This document shows positions 1-6,341 of a stretch of DNA of 18,207 nucleotides, piece by piece; within the stretch, counting starts at the first letter, position 1, and every line of letters begins with the position of its first letter. The position numbers and the translations under genes were made by a program. The notes beneath the pieces were generated by a model, which saw nothing but the letters and a program-made list of their open reading frames with translations, did not search any database and was not told the origin of the DNA. The stretch is from NCBI GenBank assembly GCA_030043455.1, contig JASHXQ010000228.1, forward strand, positions 1 through 18,207. The letters are read 5' to 3'. The DNA comes from Nitrososphaerales archaeon (GTDB lineage Archaea > Thermoproteota > Nitrososphaeria > Nitrososphaerales > CADDZS01).

Positions 1-1926
1 GCTGTAGTGAACAATCGTCTCGTTATTCCACGACGCGGAAATATTCGCGGGTTGGAAGAGAATATTCTGATCGGGGGATGTAACATTCAGGGAGTAGACG
101 AAGGTCATGTTGGAGCTTCCCGCGAGCGACGAGATATTGACTTTAACTGAGGATCCCTCGTTTATGAGGCTACTTGAATTAAAGCTCTCGGCAAAAGTCA
201 TACCCGGGGGAATGGCGTCCAGAACGGTGGCATTGGAGAGTTCGCTTGGAGAGCCGTTGAAGACAGTAAGAGTGACATTAGCTGAAGTCGAAGTATTATC
301 CAGCTGAACCGACTTCTGAACATATGCGGCCGGCGTACCCGGCGAACTGAAACTGAAAACCGCGCTCATGGTATTGGTTGTGGTGTTCAACGAATGTCCG
401 CTTGCATCAGACCAAGTCACTGGATAAGAAACCGTAGAGTTGGTAGATGTCAATCCACCAGAGCTGGCGTTCGAAAGGAAGCTCCAGCTCGCTCCGACCG
501 GAAGATTTGATTTCGTTAGAGTCCCAGAAGCTAGACTAATTGCGGGCCCGCTCCCCTTGTTAGTGACTGTGACATTGACGGAGAACGTTTGTCCGGCCTG
601 GATCGTTCCGCTAGGTAGCGTCTCGCTAGCTTCTAGCAAGGGTTCATTTGAAGCGCCTATCTCCAGCGTCTCAGGATTCAGATAAGCCGTGGCTGTTACG
701 GTTTTGTTTCCGGCAGAACTGAATTGATAGGTAACAGGAGTAGCCGGGATCTGAATAGTCCCATTAGATGCCAAAACAGTAAAGGCGTACGCCACAGTTT
801 CCGTGGAGCCCGCTGTCAGGTTGGCGACTTTCCCGGTCTGCCCTACGGTCAAGTTAACAGCATTGCCGTTTTGATACACCCAAGAATCGTTAAAGTCCAC
901 GTTGTTGGCATTCGTAGTCCCGGACGGACTGACATTTTGCACGTACACAGTCACGGATACATTATCACCTTTTGACGGAGTCAATGACGGGGTGATTTGC
1001 CTGTAGGCGAGAATAGTAGGAAACGAGAAATCGAGAGAAGCGTTGATGTTTGGCACTGCTGCAGAATTATTGCCTGCGGTGGGCGGACTGGCAGAAATTA
1101 ACGCCGAGAGGTTTGAATAATTGTTCACAAAGGTCGAGTTAGAAGAACTCACCAACCCTCCTAGTACGTGAATATCAACGGAAGAGCTACTGGCCACGGA
1201 TGAGTAGTTGTATCCACCTGAGAGTCCCAACTGGGTGTACAGACTGAAACTGGATGCTGAGCTGAGCGCCGACAATCCGCCATAGGCAAGCGAATAGACA
1301 GAAGAGCTCGCAGTATAGCTCAGCTCAAAATAATTGAGATCGTTCCCCTCGAGCTGGCTCTCAGGGAACATTGAAGCGAAGCCGTTGGCCGATTGAGGGA
1401 TCAAGGGGTAAAAGTACACATGCACTTCGTCAGCGAAGGCTATGGGCGAGAAGTAAAGGAAACTGTTGGAGGTCGAGCCGGCAAGAGGTTCGAATACCAG
1501 CCCGAAATTCTGACTTAACGTGTTGGCGAGCTGGGTCGCATCGGACTGTGAGCTCCCGTTGATCTGCAAGACTGCCCCATTGGCATAAGGCTCTGTACTT
1601 CCTAGCAGGCCAAAACCGTATTTCGTGAACACTTCAAACTGGGACTTCCACGATTGATAATTGGTCAGCGTGATCGAGTAACCTGTGACGGAAGATGGAA
1701 CAGAGACTGATGAAACTGAAATATTTCCTCCCGTCAGGCCGACTTTCCAGAAGGTTTCGCTTGCGGTGATGTATAGAGACAGATTCTCCGTATACGGCGG
1801 AGAAGCTGCGGGGGCCAGTACACGTGCGGTTACGCTAGGGAAACCGTTTCCAAAAGTTAAGAAAATGGGAGTAGCTAAGAGGGCTGAAATGACCAGCACA
1901 ACAAGTACGATAGCACGTGCACGCAA
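1..1926 (-). CDS. Large secreted or surface-anchored protein with CARDB/DUF11-like repeats (3' end outside window)
   Basis: The reading frame stays open from 1926 to the window edge (642 codons), so the C-terminus is missing. From a TTG at 1926 the product begins MRARAIVLVVLVISALLATP, a short basic stretch and a hydrophobic segment typical of a Sec signal peptide or anchor. The rest is rich in Ser, Thr, Asn and Gly, has very few Cys and carries many N-X-S/T sequons, as in glycosylated archaeal surface proteins. Residues about 43-305 are a Ser/Tyr-rich region I do not recognise. Three beta-sandwich-like modules follow at roughly 305-425, 428-535 and 536 onward, with phrases such as SVNVTVTNKGSGPA (CARDB-like) and TVFNGSPSELSNATVLDAIPPG (DUF11-like). 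The role is probably cell envelope or adhesion, which is inference. There is no ATG in frame near the signal sequence. An ATG at 1932 lies in another frame that soon stops. A TATA-like element lies about 35 bases upstream of the TTG. Confidence 0.8.
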   Translation of the reverse strand, partial: MRARAIVLVVLVISALLATPIFLTFGNGFPSVTARVLAPAASPPYTENLSLYITASETFWKVGLTGGNISVSSVSVPSSVTGYSITLTNYQSWKSQFEVFTKYGFGLLGSTEPYANGAVLQINGSSQSDATQLANTLSQNFGLVFEPLAGSTSNSFLYFSPIAFADEVHVYFYPLIPQSANGFASMFPESQLEGNDLNYFELSYTASSSVYSLAYGGLSALSSASSFSLYTQLGLSGGYNYSSVASSSSVDIHVLGGLVSSSNSTFVNNYSNLSALISASPPTAGNNSAAVPNINASLDFSFPTILAYRQITPSLTPSKGDNVSVTVYVQNVSPSGTTNANNVDFNDSWVYQNGNAVNLTVGQTGKVANLTAGSTETVAYAFTVLASNGTIQIPATPVTYQFSSAGNKTVTATAYLNPETLEIGASNEPLLEASETLPSGTIQAGQTFSVNVTVTNKGSGPAISLASGTLTKSNLPVGASWSFLSNASSGGLTSTNSTVSYPVTWSDASGHSLNTTTNTMSAVFSFSSPGTPAAYVQKSVQLDNTSTSANVTLTVFNGSPSELSNATVLDAIPPGMTFAESFNSSSLINEGSSVKVNISSLAGSSNMTFVYSLNVTSPDQNILFQPANISASWNNETIVHYS

Positions 1927-1957
1927 TGCATTTTCAAAAAAACTCGCTGAATAGCCG

Positions 1958-1964
1958 TTATAAA
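1958..1964 (-). promoter_or_regulatory. TATA-like element for the surface-protein gene
   Basis: The minus strand reads TTTATAA here, centred about 35 bases before the TTG at 1926. A start site 26 bases downstream would give a 5' leader of about 9 bases. It lies in the 81-base gap after radA, so this gene is probably transcribed separately from radA. Confidence 0.5.
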
Positions 1965-2007
1965 GTTTGCAATAATCTCTTCGAGAATTAGTGAATTCTC
2001 ATTGATC

Positions 2008-3072
2008 TCATCGTCCGGAATTTCTACGATGGCTAGAAGCATCTTCCGGTGGATCATCAATCCCTTTTTCGTCTAAAACAAAAATAGTTTCCCTCTCCGC
2101 GTGATAAGGGCTGTCAACCATTCTAGCTACCCTGTTCTTACCAGACTTTCTAAAGTAGATCCTGTACGTACTGGTATGAGCCACCACATTACCTCCCGTG
2201 GCTTTGGTTGGATCTCCAAAGAAAGTATCTGGAGACGACTGCACCTGATTGGTGGCTACCACCGCGACATTGTAAACCTCGGCTGTCCTAACTAAAGTGT
2301 GCATGAAGCGATTTAATCTCTGCTGGCGTTCTGACAAGGTACCTCTACCTAGAAACTCTGCGCGATAGTGAGCTACGGCACTGTCAACGATCACCAACCG
2401 TACTCTATGATTTCTGATTTGAGCGCCTAACTCACCCACGATTAGCTCCTGATGGGAGGAGTTGAAGGCTTTCGCGACTATAACTCCATCTAGGATTTCA
2501 TCAGAATTCTGTCCTCTATTCCTTGCGATCTCCGCAATCCTTTCCGGCCGAAAGGTGTTCTCAGTATCTATGTATACGACTGTTCCACCGAGCCCTCCCT
2601 GTTCGCTAGGCAATTGGGTCATGACGCAAAGAGTGTGACACACCTGGGTTTTACCTGAGCCGAACTCACCGTAGAATTCTGTGACAGCCTGCGTTTCTAT
2701 TCCTCCCGCGAGCAGATCGTCCAAATTTCCCGAGCCCGTAGAAATACGCTCGATCGCTTTTCTTCTGCGATAAATCTCGGAAGCAGAGACAAAATCATCG
2801 TCAAAGTACTTCAGCTCTACCAGCTTCGACCTCGCCTTATTACAAAGCTCGGTGGCGCGCGCGAGATCCGAACCTACGGCATCCGCGACATCGCTGGGCG
2901 ATTTTACAGCTAGATCCAAAACAGTGATGATCCCAATGTCATTGAGTTTCGCCTTGGTCGCCGGGCCCACGCCATCTAGCTCATCGATTTCAAGCTTGGC
3001 GGCGAGCGCATTGCTGCTCTCGGGTAGCTCTCCGGCCTCTCCCTCCGGACCAGTCGAATCTGCTTTGGTCAA
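2008..3072 (-). CDS. radA: DNA repair and recombination protein RadA
   Basis: RadA is the archaeal Rad51/RecA recombinase, which forms ATP-dependent filaments on single-stranded DNA for strand exchange. The 354-residue product has the family's normal length and order: a helix-hairpin-helix N-terminal domain (about residues 28-60, LDGVGPATKAKL), Walker A GEFGSGKT at 135-142, the IDTENTF strand with catalytic Glu171, Walker B LVIVD at 226-230, and the DNA-binding L2 region beginning TNQVQSSPD at 274. The polymerisation linker region precedes residue 110. The start is TTG; no ATG or GTG is in frame nearby, and GTGAG lies about 10 bases upstream as a possible ribosome binding site. It follows asnS by 44 bases and is likely the last gene of that operon. 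The short acidic, then basic C-terminal tail (DDPPEDASSHRRNSGR) is not a recognised domain. Confidence 0.96.
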   Translation of the reverse strand: MTKADSTGPEGEAGELPESSNALAAKLEIDELDGVGPATKAKLNDIGIITVLDLAVKSPSDVADAVGSDLARATELCNKARSKLVELKYFDDDFVSASEIYRRRKAIERISTGSGNLDDLLAGGIETQAVTEFYGEFGSGKTQVCHTLCVMTQLPSEQGGLGGTVVYIDTENTFRPERIAEIARNRGQNSDEILDGVIVAKAFNSSHQELIVGELGAQIRNHRVRLVIVDSAVAHYRAEFLGRGTLSERQQRLNRFMHTLVRTAEVYNVAVVATNQVQSSPDTFFGDPTKATGGNVVAHTSTYRIYFRKSGKNRVARMVDSPYHAERETIFVLDEKGIDDPPEDASSHRRNSGR

Positions 3073-3116
3073 TCAACTCTCACGGATTCGTGCCAGATTG
3101 TCTAAGAAGGAAGCTC

Positions 3117-4514
3117 CTAAGGACTGACCCTGCTGATCGTGCGGGGAAAAAGACTGGTTGCCCTAATGTGTTTCAGGCCGCACATCCATCTCGTGGTCCT
3201 CTCGGTACCGATCCCGAATCCAGAATGTTCGGGCATGCCGTACTTCCGCAGCTCCAAGTACCATCCAAAAGACTCTGACGGAAGATCCTGGTTTTGAATC
3301 CGCTCCATCAGCTGGCCGTAATCGTGAATTCTTTGGCCCCCGGTTGCAATCTCTCCATATCCCTCAGGCGCGATGAGGTCGGCCGATTTGGTCACCTTGT
3401 CGTTCGTTTCTTCAGTCATGTGATAGAACGATCGGGCTGACAACGGATATCCAGTAATGAAAAAGGGAACGTCGAACTCCTTGGATATGAGCCTCTCGCC
3501 TTCGGTGGGCGGATCGTCGCCCCATTCGAACGGAACTCCCTTCTTAATCGAGATCTCTCTTGCCTCCTCATACGTAATTCTGGGAAACGGCACCTCGGGA
3601 AATTTGAAGGTACGCCCCAAAGTCTTCAGATCTTCCGATCTATTCGCCAAAACCCTTTCTGCCATAGCCTTCACCAGGTTCTCCTGCAACTTCATGTTGT
3701 CATTTTGATCTGCAAAGGCCTGCTCTGCCTCGATCATCCAGAATTCGGTAAGATGCTTGCTCGTCTTCGATTTCTCCGCCCTGAAAGCAGGCTGGTAGAT
3801 GAACACCTTCCCTAGCGCAGCCAGGGCAGCTTCTTCGTAGAATTGTGCACTCTGGCTGAGGTACGCCTTCTTTGAAAAGTAGTTGATCTCGAATAAGGTA
3901 GACCCACCCTCCACTGCATTCTGCACAATCGAAGGAGCTGAAATCAGCGTAAAGCCATTTTTCACAAAATGATCGAATGCTGCATACACAATCTCCGCCC
4001 TGATCCGGATAACGGCGGAGGCTTTCCGACCCCGGATCGCGAGATGACGCTTGTCATAAAGGTAAGATGCAGACTTGACCGCACTTCTCGTAATCGGCCA
4101 ATCTTCCGCTTGTGAAAGGATCCAAAAGTCGCTAACAGAGATTTCCTTACCCCCGGGAGCTCGTTTGTCATCTCGGATCAAACCTTCGACAGCAACCGCC
4201 GATTCTTTCGTTGCTCTTTCAAAATCTGCAAAGGCTTGAAGTGGAACTCGATCTTTCTTACTAGCGACCTGAATGTATCCGCTGCCATCCCGAATGGTAG
4301 CGAATTTGATGCCGCCAATTGAGCTCTTAGTTGCTACCCATCCCATGATGATAACCCGAGTCCCAGGAGCAGAGGAAAGAGCCTGAGCTACCGTATGGGT
4401 TCGATTTTTTGGTTTGGGTAAAGATTCTTGAAAGGTCATACCGCTTACTGGAATCGACTTCTGGCCCTCCCGAAGGGGCCAACTGGGCTTTTGAAGCATT
4501 CGCTGGTAAGGCAC
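3117..4514 (-). CDS. asnS: Asparaginyl-tRNA synthetase
   Basis: This class IIb aminoacyl-tRNA synthetase charges tRNA-Asn with asparagine in the cytoplasm. Numbering from the GTG at 4514, an OB-fold anticodon-binding domain spans about 54-135 (VIIMGWVATKSS). The catalytic core carries motif 2 as FRAEKSKTSKHLTEFWMIEAE across 244-264 and motif 3 as GFGIGTER at 432-439, ending in LFPRT. HLTEFWMIEAE is the AsnRS form; AspRS enzymes usually read HLNEA with S/T-D-E, so AspRS is the less likely alternative. The start is uncertain. Only about 25 residues separate the GTG from Met26 (ATG at 4439), where a more typical N-terminus begins (MTFQESLPKP). Starting there gives 440 residues, close to the usual size, but leaves 86 bases after the AMMECR1 gene; the GTG leaves 11. 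Neither has a clear ribosome binding site. Confidence 0.9.
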   Translation of the reverse strand: MPYQRMLQKPSWPLREGQKSIPVSGMTFQESLPKPKNRTHTVAQALSSAPGTRVIIMGWVATKSSIGGIKFATIRDGSGYIQVASKKDRVPLQAFADFERATKESAVAVEGLIRDDKRAPGGKEISVSDFWILSQAEDWPITRSAVKSASYLYDKRHLAIRGRKASAVIRIRAEIVYAAFDHFVKNGFTLISAPSIVQNAVEGGSTLFEINYFSKKAYLSQSAQFYEEAALAALGKVFIYQPAFRAEKSKTSKHLTEFWMIEAEQAFADQNDNMKLQENLVKAMAERVLANRSEDLKTLGRTFKFPEVPFPRITYEEAREISIKKGVPFEWGDDPPTEGERLISKEFDVPFFITGYPLSARSFYHMTEETNDKVTKSADLIAPEGYGEIATGGQRIHDYGQLMERIQNQDLPSESFGWYLELRKYGMPEHSGFGIGTERTTRWMCGLKHIRATSLFPRTISRVSP

Positions 4515-4525
4515 TGCAGAGAAGA

Positions 4526-5155
4526 TCAGTGCATCTCGACAGTCCCACCTGGCGAGGCTTCCTCAAAAACGAGAGCATTGAATCTGTAAATTATCGTACC
4601 GGGTACGAGCCATTGATCGGGGGGAGCCCCTGCCTTCGTGCTTAGATTGCACAGAAATTCTTCAGAACCCCAATCGTATTCTGTTGCTACTTGGGGGAGA
4701 AGTAATCCGGACCCGAAAGACCAGCGCATAATCAATCCATCTCTTCCGATTTTTATTTCCGACAAGAGTTCTTTTTGATTTTTGACTTTGATCTCGACTG
4801 GTTCCGTCAAGAGACTGACTTCGACGAGAAGATTCGGTAGCTCTGTTGACTTCACGGGGGGAAACCTCGGATCTCCGGTCGCGGCTTCGATCGCAGAGTC
4901 AGTGAGCGCTCTGCGTAACTCGTATACTGGTTCGGAAAAGCCGATACAACCCCGGAGGGATTTCTCTGGATCGTTCTTCTTCAGCGTAACGAAGCAACCC
5001 ATTCTCTGGCGAAAGCGGGTATCCTCTGTCACCGAGACCGGTGTCATTTTTTTCCCCGTCTCGAGGTAAGTAGTGATGATCGTCCTCGAAGCATTCACCA
5101 GAAGAGGCCCGTCGGCCTCGGAGAATGTTGCCGATTCGGGTTCATTCACTGCCAT
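4526..5155 (-). CDS. AMMECR1-domain protein
   Basis: This 209-residue protein belongs to the AMMECR1 family, conserved in archaea and eukaryotes; its biochemical role is not established. The signature LRGCIGF lies at residues 67-73, preceded by GCFVTLKK and followed by a region with AATGDPRFPPV and later WLVPGTIIYRFNALVFEE, all in family order. The whole domain is present, and the length matches stand-alone archaeal members (about 190-210). The start is ATG with only a weak upstream CTGGA. It begins 9 bases after the Mut7-C gene stop and ends 11 bases before the possible GTG start of asnS, so it is almost certainly co-transcribed with both. No membrane segment or signal peptide is visible. 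Confidence 0.92.
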   Translation of the reverse strand: MAVNEPESATFSEADGPLLVNASRTIITTYLETGKKMTPVSVTEDTRFRQRMGCFVTLKKNDPEKSLRGCIGFSEPVYELRRALTDSAIEAATGDPRFPPVKSTELPNLLVEVSLLTEPVEIKVKNQKELLSEIKIGRDGLIMRWSFGSGLLLPQVATEYDWGSEEFLCNLSTKAGAPPDQWLVPGTIIYRFNALVFEEASPGGTVEMH

Positions 5156-5164
5156 ACATTCCAG

Positions 5165-5659
5165 CTACCGTTCTGATTCTTCTTGTAGCGATTTAATGAG
5201 TCTGACATTGACGGAAGCAAAGAGAGCCTTCATCTTCCTCCAGTGACTCCCCTGCCAGTATTCTTTTCCACAGGACGTACAACCATAAATTTCGAGACCG
5301 TTCAGATTCTTTGAAGCGGTATCCAAAAGCTCTCCGTTGCAAAGAGAACATCTGGATTTTAGATTCGACAACTGGACTTGAGTGATCCCGGCCTTTGAGA
5401 GAATTTCGAAAAGCCTTTCCTCTTCATTATGCCCGGTTACGAGAATTGTCCTGACTCTCAGAACTTTGGAACGAATGGAGAGTTCCACGTCACTCGTCAA
5501 AAGTATTCGCTTTAAAGACAGAGCCTCTTGCAGGAGGAATTCGTCGTTCGACTCGCCGTCGTACACAGTGTCATAACCAAGAATTCTTAATTTTCGAGCA
5601 GTACTTCCAAGCATTCCGTCAACAAGAAATGACGGCTGAATCTTAAGGAGAGTTTGCAA
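5165..5659 (-). CDS. Mut7-C RNase-domain protein with zinc ribbon
   Basis: The 164-residue product matches the Mut7-C (DUF82) family: a PIN-like fold named after the C-terminal domain of the Mut-7 3'-5' exonuclease and followed by a zinc ribbon. Visible features are FLVDGMLGSTARKLRILGYDT at 11-31 with acidic Asp14, the LLTSD strand with Asp57 and four zinc-ligand cysteines (C104, C107, C127, C130) before YWQGSHW. Ribonuclease activity is a family prediction; no substrate can be read from the sequence. The family's usual LTRD appears as LTSD. The start is TTG at 5659: the next internal ATG (residue 16) would delete the catalytic Asp, and no ATG or GTG lies upstream in frame. It sits 33 bases after the CBS gene and 9 bases before the AMMECR1 gene, consistent with an operon. 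Confidence 0.9.
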   Translation of the reverse strand: MQTLLKIQPSFLVDGMLGSTARKLRILGYDTVYDGESNDEFLLQEALSLKRILLTSDVELSIRSKVLRVRTILVTGHNEEERLFEILSKAGITQVQLSNLKSRCSLCNGELLDTASKNLNGLEIYGCTSCGKEYWQGSHWRKMKALFASVNVRLIKSLQEESER

Positions 5660-5692
5660 ATTCGAAAACCGAAAGAATCGACGAGAAATAGG

Positions 5693-6241
5693 TCAGTTCT
5701 CTTCAGTAGACATCTGGAGTTCCTCTTCCACGTTTCCGGTGGTGCACTCGCTGCAAATGAACCTGCCGTCGATCTCCAGCAGGCGATCTGACCACTGATT
5801 ACACAAATCACAGTATCCCGCAAGGAATGTGGGCTCTTTTGAAGCCTGACCGGTCATGATCATTGCCTTCTCCGATATTATGTCAAAGAGTTCTGGTGTA
5901 ATGGCTAGAATGTCAGAAATGGAAATTATACCAACAATGCTGTCCTTGTAGCTCACTCCCAGTCTCTTGATACCGTGCTTGCGCATAGAGCGGGCAGCTT
6001 CTATGATCTCCTTTTCGCTATCAATCGTATACAGAGGCTTTGACATGACCTCTGACCCTTTGATCAAGCTGGGTTTGGAATCGTTGCAAACAACCTTTGT
6101 GACAATGTCGCCGTCCGTAACAATGCCTATCGGTTTCTCGTTTTCTGTTATTACAACGCTACCAGCCTTGGAAGCTGCCATCTTTTGCGAGATCTCTTGT
6201 ATGGATTCCCCGGGTTCAGCCGTGATGACTGGGCTGTTCAT
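5693..6241 (-). CDS. Two-CBS-domain protein with C-terminal zinc ribbon
   Basis: The 182-residue product has a tandem CBS pair (Bateman module). CBS1 is at about 1-58 (MNSPVITAEP, PIGIVTDGDIV) and CBS2 at about 62-125 (VMSKPLYTIDS, IVGIISISDIL). A treble-clef or zinc-ribbon-like tail follows, with C144-x2-C147 and C163-x2-C166. CBS pairs usually bind adenine nucleotides and act as sensors; the tail may mediate protein or nucleic-acid contact. The target is not evident. The annotated ATG at 6241 lies inside what is normally the first CBS element: the frame upstream reads LVREV, as expected before MNSP. That segment has no ATG, GTG or TTG, so either a rare start is used or the first strand is trimmed. 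GGGAGG lies only 2 bases before the ATG, closer than usual. A TATA-like element at 6280-6286 would give a leader of about 16 bases. Confidence 0.88.
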   Translation of the reverse strand: MNSPVITAEPGESIQEISQKMAASKAGSVVITENEKPIGIVTDGDIVTKVVCNDSKPSLIKGSEVMSKPLYTIDSEKEIIEAARSMRKHGIKRLGVSYKDSIVGIISISDILAITPELFDIISEKAMIMTGQASKEPTFLAGYCDLCNQWSDRLLEIDGRFICSECTTGNVEEELQMSTEEN

Positions 6242-6279
6242 GACCTCCCGGACTAGAACTTTCGTTCTTACAGGTGAGG

Positions 6280-6286
6280 TATAATT
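6280..6286 (-). promoter_or_regulatory. TATA-like element for the CBS-led operon
   Basis: The minus strand reads AATTATA, centred about 42 bases from the ATG at 6241. It lies in the 100-base gap between rqcH and the CBS gene. This suggests the CBS, Mut7-C, AMMECR1, asnS and radA run has its own promoter. Confidence 0.45.
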
Positions 6287-6302
6287 GGAAGATTTTATGT
6301 CC

Positions 6303-6315
6303 GGTTCGCCGAACC
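6303..6315. repeat. Perfect inverted repeat between rqcH and the CBS gene
   Basis: GGTTCG-C-CGAACC is a perfect 6-base inverted repeat around one central base. It lies 26 bases past the rqcH stop and 16 bases upstream of the TATA-like element of the CBS gene. It could be a regulator binding site next to the promoter, or a hairpin in the 3' end of the rqcH transcript. No T-run follows on the minus strand, so a simple terminator is less likely. Confidence 0.5.
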
Positions 6316-6341
6316 CAGCAGAGAGACAGGGCTTGCAGCTC

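Noticed and set aside
1875..2060. Open frame of 61 codons on the minus strand spanning the end of radA and start of the surface-protein gene
   Set aside because: It overlaps radA in another frame, has no recognisable sequence features and uses the out-of-frame ATG; the signal-peptide frame starting at TTG 1926 is far stronger.
3117..4514. Aspartyl-tRNA synthetase as the identity of the class IIb synthetase
   Set aside because: Motif 2 reads HLTEFWMIEAE, the AsnRS form, rather than the AspRS form; AspRS remains a minor alternative.
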